Of a DNA stretch of 64,000 nt, positions 47,001-57,589 are shown one piece after another. The stretch is from Spongospora subterranea f. sp. subterranea (taxonomy: Eukaryota; Endomyxa: Phytomyxea; Phytomyxea; Plasmodiophorida): contig JAUGWO010000060.1 in the NCBI GenBank assembly GCA_049724395.1, forward strand, positions 1 to 64,000, written 5' to 3'. The stretch's first letter is position 1. Every line of letters starts with the position of its first letter. Below the pieces are notes generated by a model. It did not search any database. It was not told the DNA's origin and saw only the letters and a program-made list of their open reading frames with translations. Position numbers and translations under genes: made by a program.

Positions 47001-47751
47001 AAAGGCGGATAACAGAGCCGCCCACAGCGCCACATTTCGCATATGTCCAACGTGGAACACCTGCTCGATCCTTTTAGAAAAGCCAAAAATTGAGGAATCG
47101 TTCATGATTTGATACCTTATGAGTGTTTGGCTGTGAATATTCAATCATCACCTTCTCCTGATTCACATGCGGCAATGGACTCAGGAACGATCCTTTGCAC
47201 AAGAAATCAGGAAATCAGCGAAAACCGAAGGAGCTCAACAAGATCAGGATAAGAACCGTGATTGATCGAATCAACGACAGAGGCGAAGAATTTCGAGGAA
47301 AGTTTAAGGTTGACGTAGGCGCCATTGGCGGAAGCACTGTCGAAATCTTGGATGAAGATAATGAGCGAAATGAGAATTTGGGGGGTCTAACGGAGCTACG
47401 AACATTTTGCGTATTGTTGATCAGTTTCGATGAGGTTATTGATGAAATCGGAACAAGCGCTAGCAATATCCTGATTCGGCACTCCAGGGATTAATTTACA
47501 GAACGATGAACACGGGAACATGAATTCGCCAGTTCCTCGGGTTCTTGGTCGTGACATACACTTCATGATAACTGGTTCCATCTGTCGCAAAACACACACA
47601 CACACCCGGACCCGGTCAGTTCCTGTTGGAGAAGGAGACAGCGAATATCCAGAACCTCTTGTGGGACGGTAGCGCCATATCGTTGGCGAACCGCTAAGAT
47701 GAGGGCGGCGACAAACTGGGTCTGGGCCTGTTCCAGGATATTGATGGACAT
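44032..47751 (-). CDS. Arginyl-tRNA synthetase with an internal tRNA-binding OB-fold
   Basis: Charges tRNA-Arg (class I synthetase). Minus-strand exons run from a provisional start at 47,751 to a stop at 44,032-44,034. Landmarks in order are the N-terminal additional domain (NGAYVNLKLSSKFFASVVDS, about 47,330), EKVMIEYSQPNTHK and the HIGH motif FHVGHMRN (about 47,060-47,035), then VVAATYPGDEGAHIGKCLWR. A tRNA-binding (EMAPII/Trbp111-like) segment follows (HPVADAPKTWHVCTVDAG, VVCGG, GMILAYSELGL; about 46,690-46,300). After it come TRQWSLDDFNAIYDWL and FDHWFFESEV, KMSS as GKMSSRDGS (about 45,035-45,010), YAHARI-equivalent LCYAYARIMAIIAK, CKYLFDLSKDFN, and the C-terminal anticodon-binding helix bundle ending LLGINAVERM. 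The frame changes by two bases just after HIGH (near 47,020). The catalytic motifs are otherwise intact. At least nine short introns are present. Confidence 0.9.
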
Positions 47752-48400
47752 GACGACACCACAACGTGTTTAGTTGGCAGATTGGCACTGGGACCCGGAA
47801 TTCCGGCCATATCCCGTGGAGTTCCAGGGGGTCGGTCAACTGTCACTGTGGCGGACCACCGTGATGACCAACTCACGGACTCATCGGGATATGAACGATT
47901 TCATCCATCAATTCTGTTCAGCGTTCGACTGAATGAATATTCCAATCTGGTGGGTCGGGTTTGGTATACAGAGAAAGTGTGAGGTCGTGAGCGATATCAT
48001 TGATAGAGATTTTACGATTGGACGCCGACTTGGCCTATGGCGAGTGGTTTTGCGGAGTCGATTGGATATGAGATAATAGATGAATCGGCCATTAATAGCA
48101 TTTTGGAAGTCGGGTCATTCTCCTGATATCGTGTTCATCACTTGTGTATTCAGAATTCATCAATTATATATTCCCAGCGCCAAAAACCTGAGTCGTACAA
48201 GACCCGAGTTCAATCTTCTTCCTAGATCTAATTTAACAACTAGATTGGGGTGTTGCGTTCTCAATTCACGCCAAGAATCCTGTTGGATTGAAGGAGGCGT
48301 CCCCGGCTTAGCTGTTGCCGTTCCATTAGTCAAGAGTTAGGAAACCATCATCGAACAGTTCGGATATAGTCGCTGTTGAGGTAAAATGGAACGATAGTGC
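47752..48400. other. Intergenic, no gene recognised
   Basis: Region between the ArgRS start and the CARNMT1-like 3' end. It may hold the 3' end of the latter, but no conserved segment is seen. Confidence 0.3.
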
Positions 48401-48499
48401 AAACAAGCACTGATGGCGCAATTAGAGTATTTATCTTCTGGCAAAAGTTGCAAATAAATGTATTGGTCATAGGATCGTTTAGGATTTCCTGCAAGTAAA

Positions 48500-49702
48500 G
48501 AAGGCACATTGATAGACGAACTGCATCATGGAGCGCGCGTTCGACACATAACGACATTCGTGAGGAAATGAGCTCGCCTAAACAAATCAAGTAAGCGATA
48601 AACCTGAACACACAAATAGAACCCTGGCGAGGGGAGCCAAAGACGACTAACAATCATCTCCAAACCGAACGCAGGAATAATACGCTGAAGATCGTGAAGC
48701 GATAGTTCTGTCCAGGGGATAATCAATGAACGTTGCGAAAGGACAACCGGTGATGAACAAACTGACCAACTGATAGGTCGTCGGTCTCATTATAATGATA
48801 TAGCAATGGACCTGAGAACAGGAAAACACCCTCAGGAACACCCTCTATCTAATTCCCTCAACCGAACTGACCTAAATTGATCCAATATCCACCACGTTTC
48901 AGGATTTTCGAGATCGTTTCGACGTATTCAATGACGTTATGAGCTAAATCGGGGATTAATCGAAAAAACCGGAAACAAACACGTTGGCAGGTTCCAGTAC
49001 CGGTGTCGATGAAGAAACAGGTCACGACGGCGTCAAAACCTTCTGTGTCTTCGCCATAGACCTCGAGAAAATCGCCCGCCGTCATCGACATCGATCCTGA
49101 CCGACTGTTCAGCCGAGCGACGAATTATTCAGGGTCGTGGCCAAGATTACCTGTGATTGGCGTACACGACGGGAACTGGTCTGGGATTCGGAACTGGCGT
49201 AAACGATCCTCGATACTGACAACGTTCGTGGTCTGGTGAACGAACGGCGCCAAAATCAACGGCGACATCTCCTGATGAACACTGCGAGACCGGTCAGAAA
49301 ACACACAATCGCCACGAGCGCAATTCCATGGTCAGCAACCAGTTCAAGATGAAATGCGATCCCAGCAGCATGAAATATGAGAATTCGTTGCCTTCGGATT
49401 GGAACCCGGCCTGAGCGATCTCCCAAGTCAACCTCCCTGATCCACAATCAGACGATGGCCATGGGCCCAAGGCGCGTTCCAGCACCTAATCCCGATCCCG
49501 GTGATAGAACCCGAATATGTGAGCGACCATTCACATCTGGGAACAGGTCCTTGAGCGTTGCCACGATCACGTCGTAGCTGCATTTTCGCTGTGCCCAAGA
49601 AAAACATGATTTTTGTTTTGAACAAAATGACAACAGAACAACTACCTCGTCAGATCCCTCTTTGGACCATTCGCGAACGAATTGCCTCAGCGTTGACTTC
49701 AT
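48500..49702 (-). CDS. Carnosine N-methyltransferase family protein (CARNMT1/N2227-like)
   Basis: The family uses S-adenosylmethionine to methylate the histidine of carnosine-type dipeptides (in fungi, other His substrates). On the minus strand [19 protein letters not shown] (49,702-49,646) matches the start of the conserved domain. After a short intron come [13 protein letters not shown], then [17 protein letters not shown] (the SAM-binding GxGxGR loop, about 49,500-49,420) and [33 protein letters not shown] and [20 protein letters not shown] (joined by a 51-59 bp intron near 49,000-48,950) lead to GGYWINLG. A later exon has [19 protein letters not shown] (about 48,710-48,655). The last exon and the true N-terminus (probably extending toward 50,300, where SNDDYEEAVHL is seen) are not resolved. 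The SAM loop and the NFSMTAGDF-type segment are intact. Confidence 0.85.
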
Positions 49703-51461
49703 TTTTTCCTAATGACGGTTGATTGACATTTGCTGGTTCAGCGGTGTGTTCGTAATTTTACGAAGTTGGCTCCGGGATACGGAAAGCGATGTCGGATCGA
49801 TATTATGCCTGAAACGAGTCAATCGTCGACGGCCAGTGGCAGTCGGGACAGGATCAAGAATTACTGAGCGATTTGAGATTGGAAGACGGACGCCGAATTC
49901 GATGTCAGCACATCAATAAATCGTTGATTGAGAATAACATGGTCTAAGGCGCGCTTCTGATTTGAAGTGAAGTCCGGTAGAAGGGCACGATGAGCTTCGG
50001 GCACCGACTACGACAGCAACTAATTTAATAACGGAAATGGTCGCCAAGAAAAACGGACCTTCCAATGGATTGTCTGTTTGTGAAGTTCCTGCATCGAAAT
50101 ACGAGCATAACGCTGTGGGAAGAGAGGATGACGAAAGCGCCTTTTTTAAGGATCTGTGAAATCAGCTCACCTTGAACGACTCCAATACTTCACCCTATCG
50201 CAAAACAAAACAACTACAAATGTTGATAAAATCGGGGCCTGGGTATGATCGAGATCCAAATACCAAATGCACCGCTTCTTCGTAGTCATCGTTGGACATG
50301 TTGTCGCGATCGTCCGGCAATGCTTTTGGGCGTCGAAATTCGGACTCCGGAAATCTGTGGCCAACTCCGAAGCGGTGCGTGGTAAAGGTCACACGAGATT
50401 TACGATTACGCCACAACGGAATCTGTTTGCCGACAATCATATCCTGGTTTTGTCCCTCTTTGTCTCCAACAATATCATAACAACAATATTTTCAACGAAA
50501 TTTTTATTAATTCTCCGTTTTTTTTCGTTCAAATTCCAGTGATTGTTCCAAAGCGGTATGAAAATGCGATTGATCCATCGACACAAACGTGTTCCCTAAT
50601 TCAGATTGCATGAATCTTCTGAACAGTTAATTGCGTTTGAGTCTCGTCACCAATCTGGCTGTTGGTTGTTATTTTCCACATTAATACACAAATGAAACTA
50701 TTGATCAAAACGCCCCAAAAAATGGCATTCCTGACCTTTTATTTGCGGGACATGATAATCAAGCTCGTTGTCCAGCCGAAGTTTTACTGATCTTTCCTTA
50801 GAAATGCATCAAAATCGTCTCAGGGCGTCTGTGTTTATGAAGTACAGGACCATCCTGTAGATGATAAGATTGCTCGACACAACGATGTAGTAGACGAATG
50901 CTATGTCGCTTCGCTGAAAAAGAAAATGAACTCATTGAACTACTGGGGCACCAAAGAATAAAGTCGAAACGTTCTGGGGTCTGGATCAGATCTGTGGATT
51001 AGCGATCTCCTCTTCACAGTGTCTCTCCCAGCGGAATATCGATTGGCGTTGGTGGTTCCGTATTCAACGGTGAAAAAAAGTTCATGCAATATTCCCGGGA
51101 AATCGTTCAAGAATGTATGCGCTGAAGGCGAAAACCTGGTTCAGGGGCGAAAGCGATGCGGGAAGCAGGACGATTTTGAGGCGAGGACTGCGTTTAGGAC
51201 TGCTGTTAAAGATTTTTCAACGCCGTTTGACCAGATATATGATCCGCGGTGGAGTTCATCCCCTTCGTGACCAGATCCGACCTCTAAGTGTGTCCCAGAA
51301 TCGCCTGGCGCCAAGAGCCTAGTTACCACAATCTGCAGATTCCACCAGCGGAAAATAAAAATCTCGATTTCACCGAGGGCGTTGAATCTGGCAAAGGTAA
51401 AGCAATGTAGACCTGAAAGACTTTAACAAAATTGGACAGTGTATAACACATACGCGAAGCA
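49703..51461. other. Probable CARNMT1-like 5' exons, then no gene recognised
   Basis: A minus-strand open stretch at 50,440-50,195 contains HRFGVGHRFPESEFRRPKA and SNDDYEEAVHL. It could be a 5' exon of the methyltransferase or the end of an unknown gene. From 50,450 to 51,460 open frames on both strands overlap without motifs, and I cannot assign any. The TTTTTCGTTC/ATTATT-rich part near 50,480-50,540 looks non-coding. Confidence 0.3.
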
Positions 51462-53448
51462 TTAATTGGCGGCGATTGGTAAGTCTAGATTCTGCCAGAC
51501 TGACACTAAGGCGTCACGAAGCTTAAACATCTTAGCGTCGTCGTGAAGAGGTGTAGGCGTTAACCGGAGACGTTCGGTTCCTCGAGGAACCGTTGGATAA
51601 TTAATGGGCTAAAAAAAACAAGGATTAGTGTGCTGTACACGATACGATCGAATGTGGAACTCACTTGAGCGTAAAGACGATGATCGTCCATGAGCATATC
51701 CGACGCTGCTTTGCATCTTACAGGATCGCCGACGATAACTGGAACAATATGGCTTTCTGACTGGATTACAGGCAACCCAGCATCTTTAAGAATAGTCTTC
51801 AAAAAAGAGGCACGCTCCTAAGTTATAGCTTAAAAACAACAGCATTGTCACAAGCAGGGATAATTACTTGATGTCGTGAACGCAGAATACGTCCATCGCC
51901 ACTTCGTAGGACGCGAATGCTTGCTAACGAAGCGGCAGCAACAGCAGGTGGGATTGCCTTAAATTGTCATATGAGTTTTAAGAGCGCAATAAATCATACA
52001 CTTGTGATACAGTAGTAAAGATGAATCCTGGAGCATAACTTCGAATAGCGTCGATCATCGAAGCAGTTCCAGTAACGTATCCGCCGAATGACCCGAACGC
52101 CTTGCCCAACGTGCCTAAAATCAGTAAGATAAGAAGGTGCGTGCAGCCATAAACTATTCTTGTAGAACCTGATATCATTGACAAACGGGACATTTGGCCG
52201 TCCCTTGAAGCGACTCCAGCACCTTCTGGGCCATACAATCCGACAGCGTGAACCTGCAAAGGCATTGGCATAAAATGACCAAGCTCAGATTTTTCGAAGA
52301 TACTTCGTCAATGAATGTCAGTGCGCCGAATTTTTCGGCGACGTCGCAGATGGCACCAATATCAGCAATATCGCCATCCATAGAGTAAACCGACTCGAAT
52401 ACCACCACCTTGGGGACGTCTTTATCAGCTTTGGACAGCAATTCTTCTAGATGTGCAACATCATTGTGACGAAACACAGATTTTGTTGCTGCATGGCAAA
52501 ACAGTCGGCAACTCAGATTGAAAGCCAAGAAAAAGAAACAATCAGAATAACCTCGACTGCGACGAATTCCGGCGATCATTGAGGCGTGATTAAGCTCATC
52601 ACTGAAGAAATGAACGCCTGGAAGTAGCGTAGCTAAGGTAGAGAGCGCTGCATCGTTAGCAACGTAGCCTACAAGTGCATGAGCGAGAAAAAACAGCGCA
52701 TGTGCCTTCTTGATTACCAGAGGAAAAGACGAGCGAAGCCTCATGACCATGGAGCGAAGCGAGCTCCGACTCAAGTTCGCTGTGAAAGTGAGAAGTACCA
52801 GAGATGTTTCTCGTACCGCCAGCCCCAGCCCCAACCTTAAGAGATTGTCAAATCTCGAACCATGAAGAGTCGTCGGCCAAATACTGTGTCAATCGCCGAA
52901 TGCATGGCAGATACGACCGCGGGGTGCTGACCCATTCCCAGATAATCGTTGTTGCACCAGACGGTGACATCGCGCTTCTCGTGGATTGCAGCGGGAAACT
53001 GTCCGACCGAACGGTCAATGTCGAAGAAAACGCGATACCTGTACCATAAAAACAGTATCAGTTTGAGAATGTTTTGAAAAAAAAAGCAAAACGGAGTGTA
53101 TTACCGCCCCTCCGACTTAATTTGATTCAGCTTTTCATCGATCAAGCTCTCGGTTTTCAACTTCTGTAGAAGCCCATCGGAAGCAGGGCACCCGGAACAC
53201 TAAAGAGCATTGCTTTAGGACGTGTTTGGGGGAACACATTTTGAACTCTGCATTGTGACCTTTTGTAAATGAATAGGAGATTTCGCTTCGTTTTCCTTCA
53301 TCACCGATTGAATGAAGGGACAGCATGCCTTGCCTAATGATTCGACCAGTGACGGCAGATTAGCAGCTGTCAAGTTGCCGGACGTGGCTCGCAGGAACGG
53401 GCAAGCCAGTAACTTGGCATTAGACAACAGATTCAATGTAGGCGGCAT
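51462..53448 (-). CDS. 5-aminolevulinate synthase (ALAS), mitochondrial
   Basis: Condenses glycine and succinyl-CoA to 5-aminolevulinate, the first step of haem synthesis, in the mitochondrial matrix with pyridoxal phosphate. The start at 53,448 gives [20 protein letters not shown], a basic presequence with two Cys-Pro motifs (ACPFL and CCPFI). These resemble the haem-regulatory motifs of animal ALAS. Then come [106 protein letters not shown] and [12 protein letters not shown]. The PLP lysine site [53 protein letters not shown] and a short C-terminus ending LPIAAN at the stop (51,462-51,464) complete it. There are about seven introns of 50-70 bp. It lacks the C-terminal extension of animal ALAS, as in fungi and protists. 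Confidence 0.95.
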
Positions 53449-53966
53449 TGTAGACCACAAGATCCCACAGCGAGACCCAATCAACTATGACAGATCGCAA
53501 TGACGGTAATCCAGTTTTTCGATCACGTTCGGGAATGATTCTCCTCGATCGCGAATATTCTGTTGGAGAAAGGGGAAATGCCGATAGGTTAGACAGCTAA
53601 GATACACTAGGAAAATGATGCGCCAACTGCCCAACTCTACCGGGTCAATATCGGCACGGCCCTTGGGGTAGCGTTGACTGCAACAGCAAACTCGGGACGA
53701 CGATGATGGGACTACCAGGATGAGTGTACCCGATGATGACAGATGAGATGACCCATCGCACATCGTTACCGGTGCCAACCGCCACTCTGTGCAGTAACGA
53801 TTAGGAACGGAAGAGTGACCCCGCCCATGGTAGATCGCGACGACTGCATGGTCGGCTACCGCGCGGTGCGAAGTAGCCGACCTCGCCGCTTTAAATGGCT
53901 GTTGTCGAATTTATGATGATAAACCCACTAGTTTTATGGGATTAGAGGACTGTCCGTTGATTAGCT
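53449..53966. other. Intergenic between diverging genes
   Basis: About 520 bp between the ALAS start (minus) and a plus-strand open frame. It should hold the ALAS promoter and 5' UTR. I recognise no specific site. Confidence 0.35.
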
Positions 53967-54356
53967 ATGAGGGACATCATGTATTTTCGTAGCGCCTTTG
54001 CAAAGTATTATATCGCCGCGCCGCTCCCAGAGCATCCCAACTACCAACGCGTCGACGCCATAGCAGAACGCTACGAATGCGAAAATGGGTTTCTGAACGG
54101 TTCCGCCACCGTTTCCCAATTGACCTTCTGTAGCGCCCCAAGGGGGATTTTTTCTATCTGGCTCAATAAGCCCGGATTTCCCTGTGATCGAGGTGAAGCT
54201 GCGACGTCAGATGCTGTTGCAGGCCTTGCACGTATGGATATCCCACAAGCCCTTGATAGATCACGTCATGAAAGTGAAAAACTCTCCGGAAAATCAACCC
54301 AGTTCTTAGGGTGTGCGGTGTTGTGCTCGAGATATTCTCAATATTGCCTGTCTTGA
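53967..54356 (+). CDS. Hypothetical ORF (129 aa)
   Basis: An uninterrupted frame starting MRDIMYFRSAFAKYYIAAPL. It has no transmembrane segment, signal or motif that I know. It may equally be a chance frame; the stop comes soon before the AT-rich leader of the next gene. Support is only its length and an ATG start. Confidence 0.25.
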   Translation: MRDIMYFRSAFAKYYIAAPLPEHPNYQRVDAIAERYECENGFLNGSATVSQLTFCSAPRGIFSIWLNKPGFPCDRGEAATSDAVAGLARMDIPQALDRSRHESEKLSGKSTQFLGCAVLCSRYSQYCLS

Positions 54357-54667
54357 TTTGTTGCTGGAGTGTGTTCCAATTCACTCACAGACCAAGCCAA
54401 TATCGGTATTTCATTATCTACCCATCTCCAAGAATCATGGTCATCTACGCTAACAGCAATCGGGATTCTGGAGCCATCAACAATCGTTCAGATCGCACCG
54501 AATATCAGGCGGACGTATAACCTTGGTTGTGAAGCATCGAGCGTGTGGGTGAGTCATGCTCGGAATTTGGTTTTTAGATTGATTGGAAACGGATGTTGAA
54601 GTTATATCTTGAAACCGGGACAAAATACCATCTTCAAACACGACCTGCTCGGCACGTCGGTTGCTAC

Positions 54668-55951
54668 ATGGTCAATGGGATGAGTTGGAGACATTTCACG
54701 GTCGTTTGTCTAATCGGGGTTAGTTTGGCACAACCTGTTCCAGACGCAGACCCGGACCCTCTTGACAACCCCGACCCTGAGATTGTCGTGGATGATGTCG
54801 GTCCGACCGTAGAGTTCACCAATGGTGATCCCGATACGATTACTGTCACTACAACAACGACGACGCCAGAAGACGTAGTGGAAACGCCAAATCCACCGTT
54901 GATTTCTGAATCTCCATTACCATCGCCAACGGACCCAGAGATGTTAACAACTCCAAACCCGCCCGCTCCCGAGGTCCCTTTGGATCAACCGCTTGAGTTA
55001 CCACCGGAGCCATCTCAATTAAATTCATCTAATCCCACAATTACAACTCTCCAACCGAACTCAAGTGCTCCAATCACTCCAACTCGCTTGCTGCAGCCAC
55101 CGCCAACTACAGATGCTTCTGTACCAGTTCCGTCTACGACGACGGTGACAACACCAGCACTACAAACAACGGACACACCGTTGGAGCCACCGACGGTGAC
55201 ACCAACCCAGCCAACAACGGTGACACCATCTCGGCCAACGACGGTAACATCAACTCAGCCAAGGACGGTGACACCAACTCCACCAACAACAACAACTGTG
55301 ACACCAACTCAACCAGCGACGGTAACACCAACTCAACCAACGACGGTGACGCCAGCTCAGCCAACGACGGTAACACCAACTCAACCAACGACCACGACAT
55401 CAACTCAGCCAACAACGGTAACACCAACTCAACCAACGACCACGACATCAACTCAGCCAACGACGGTAACACCAACTCAACCAACGACCACGACATCAAC
55501 TCAGCCAACAACGGTTGCGTCGGCTCCACCGACAACAACGCCAACATCTTTGCTGCCGACAAGAGTGCGCCCGTTCGGAAGTATGTTTGGTATGTTAGGG
55601 GGAATAAGCCCATTCGGCATGAGACACAGGTGGAATCACGACAGTCTTCATCATCATCATCATCATCATCACCTTCACCTTCATGATCACCCAGGCGATT
55701 ACGACGATGACGATGACGATGGCGGGCACCACTATGAAGATGGGGTCGAGCATCACTATGAAGACGGTTATGATGGGGTGGGAATGGATGGAGTGGTCGA
55801 CGACGCCGTGCATCCGTTGCAACACCATCTGTTGCATGGATTGCATATCGGAGGGCATCATGACCACCATCATCATCATCAACATCATCATAGGGCAAAC
55901 GACATAGACCATGATGTCGTGTCAGGAAATGGCATTGTTTCCAGCTTCTAA
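54668..55951 (+). CDS. Secreted Thr/Pro-rich (mucin-like) protein with a His/Asp-rich C-terminus
   Basis: A single-exon frame. The likely start is at 54,668 (MVNGM) or 54,680 (MSWRH); both lead into HFTVVCLIGVSLA, a good signal peptide with cleavage before QPVPDAD. An acidic segment follows, then Pro/Thr/Ser-rich sequence. Next is a run of about 15 tandem 8-residue units of the type PTTVTPTQ (55,195-55,530), the kind of sequence that is densely O-glycosylated in mucins and cell-wall proteins. The last 130 residues turn to HHHHHHHHLHLHDHPGDYDDDDDDGG and HHYEDGVEHHYEDG, a metal-binding-type composition, ending at a TAA at 55,949-55,951. No cysteines occur after the signal. No homologous family is recognised. 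It could be a wall, adhesion or metal-handling protein of the cell surface. Confidence 0.6.
   Translation: MVNGMSWRHFTVVCLIGVSLAQPVPDADPDPLDNPDPEIVVDDVGPTVEFTNGDPDTITVTTTTTTPEDVVETPNPPLISESPLPSPTDPEMLTTPNPPAPEVPLDQPLELPPEPSQLNSSNPTITTLQPNSSAPITPTRLLQPPPTTDASVPVPSTTTVTTPALQTTDTPLEPPTVTPTQPTTVTPSRPTTVTSTQPRTVTPTPPTTTTVTPTQPATVTPTQPTTVTPAQPTTVTPTQPTTTTSTQPTTVTPTQPTTTTSTQPTTVTPTQPTTTTSTQPTTVASAPPTTTPTSLLPTRVRPFGSMFGMLGGISPFGMRHRWNHDSLHHHHHHHHLHLHDHPGDYDDDDDDGGHHYEDGVEHHYEDGYDGVGMDGVVDDAVHPLQHHLLHGLHIGGHHDHHHHHQHHHRANDIDHDVVSGNGIVSSF
55190..55530 (+). repeat. 24-bp coding minisatellite (PTTVTPTQ units)
   Basis: Tandem units of ACACCAACTCAACCAACGAC plus GGTG/GGTA, with two unit types alternating toward the end (ACGACCACGACATCAACTCA versus ACGACGGTAACACCAACTCA). 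That points to higher-order expansion of a 48-bp pair. Array length is expected to vary between strains. Confidence 0.88.
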
Positions 55952-56261
55952 CCCGGTGCCACACAATATGTAAATTTGATCGAATTTCGGCGTAAATTCT
56001 CCATAAAGAGCTCACAGTTGTCTTGCAAGGATTGGAGTTTAGTTAGTTCGGGGTGTTATAAAAAAGGGCTGGATCTTGAGAAAAGCGCAGATCTCATTGA
56101 TAGCGGAATAGACGAATCTGAAATAGATAGCAACAACGTACAATGTGTACAGGTGGAACATGATCCAAAACCAACGGGTTGACACTACGAACCACGCGAG
56201 GAATGTCACCTAATTGCCATTATTACAAACGCATCTTAGGAGAAACATCGCGAGCAGGCAA

Positions 56262-57587
56262 TCATACTATTGGCAATGGCCACAGGACTTTCAAACTGGA
56301 GTTGAACCGATCACAATGTGTGACATGTGCTATGATAAGGCGATTGATCATGTACGAGAATGACGCACCCGCAGTGACCAGACTTAAAAACGGGTACTGA
56401 ACGCAAAACCAACAATCAGCTAAGAATACATATCCGGATGCAAGGTACCTTAAACAATATCGCTTGCTGTGGACTAAGCATCCAAAGAACAGTGAGAATA
56501 ACGAAAGACGCAAACTGAAGGACTTGGGCGACGGCGACAGATCTGCTATGCGAGGGCAACAATTGCGATGTGTTTTGGCAAAACACGTGCAGAACGCTGG
56601 ACAGAATCACTGAGTAAACGACGGTGCATCATTGATGAAGCACACTTCTCTACTGTGCTGAAACCGGACCCCGCAGTCGCGATTGTGAGCCAAATCTGCC
56701 TCCATTCCCATCCGAACACAGTTGCCTTCCATATTTGCGGTCCTGCAGCAAGTAAATCAGAGATACGCTGCGTTTCGGAACCTAACGCACCGAACAGTGC
56801 CGATGTTAGCATCATGGCGATGATGATGTGTTGCGCTTCAGTGACGCCCAGTTTTCCAAAACGCATTATACCTGAACGTTCACGATTACGCCAACAGCAA
56901 TGCCCATTATTGAAAGTAGATTACCCGTCTGATATTCTTCCCAGTTGGCCTAAAAAGAGTTCAACGAATCGCGTTGTTGGTAGAGAATCGTGGTTCTTTT
57001 TTATACCATGTAGAAAGGAAGGACGCTGACAACGAACAGGGCGGCGATCATCTTCGGATCATCACCGGCACAAATACAGCCGCCGATGCAAACAATTAGA
57101 AGGGTGATGTTGATCGAATCACATCTGTCATACTGAAGAATCAGGAAACAATCTCAGACGAATGTGGATATTTTACCCATGATCAAACAACTGGCCAAGA
57201 GCAGATGAAGATTTGGTACGGCGAGCTTGTTTACCATCGATAGCGTCTAATGTTTGATAGATAAACAGCGATGTTGCCGAATAAACCAACACCCATGGTG
57301 GTAGCGGATCGGTCAACATGGGCGATTTCGTCGCCACGAGCACCGCCGCCAGCGACATGAATAGTAAGGCAAGAAGGGTGACTAGATTCGGACTGAGATA
57401 TCGATGAACAACGGAGCGAGCGCGGCATGGAAAAAAAAACGGGGGAGGATTACGCTAATGTCATGGGTAGAAGGGTGACAGCCCAGTTCCAGAATGGCGT
57501 CATGATCGTGTCAATATACCCATACAGACCGGACGAGTACTGGTATTTGGCCAGGGCTCTAAGCTGGCCGTCATCTAGAACTGGCAT
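56262..57587 (-). CDS. Choline/ethanolamine phosphotransferase (CEPT1/EPT1-type)
   Basis: Transfers phosphocholine or phosphoethanolamine from the CDP form to diacylglycerol, in ER or Golgi membranes. The start at 57,587 gives [20 protein letters not shown] then [14 protein letters not shown] 61-bp GT-AG intron (57,393-57,453) leads to [20 protein letters not shown]. The catalytic motif [10 protein letters not shown]...[10 protein letters not shown] (about 57,250-57,180), continuing with C-D after an intron, matches DxxDGxxARx8GxxxDxxxD with all Asp present. Next exons give [32 protein letters not shown] and [20 protein letters not shown], then later membrane segments to [20 protein letters not shown] and AHVTHC (56,380-56,290), the CEPT1 C-terminal region. 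Ends and last introns are not exact. Substrate preference (choline or ethanolamine) cannot be read. Confidence 0.85.
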
Positions 57588-57589
57588 TG

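Noticed and set aside
55134-56015. 293-residue open frame on the minus strand rich in Leu/Ser/Glu repeats
   Set aside because: It is the antisense shadow of the PTTVTPTQ repeat gene; the plus-strand frame has a signal peptide and a sensible start.
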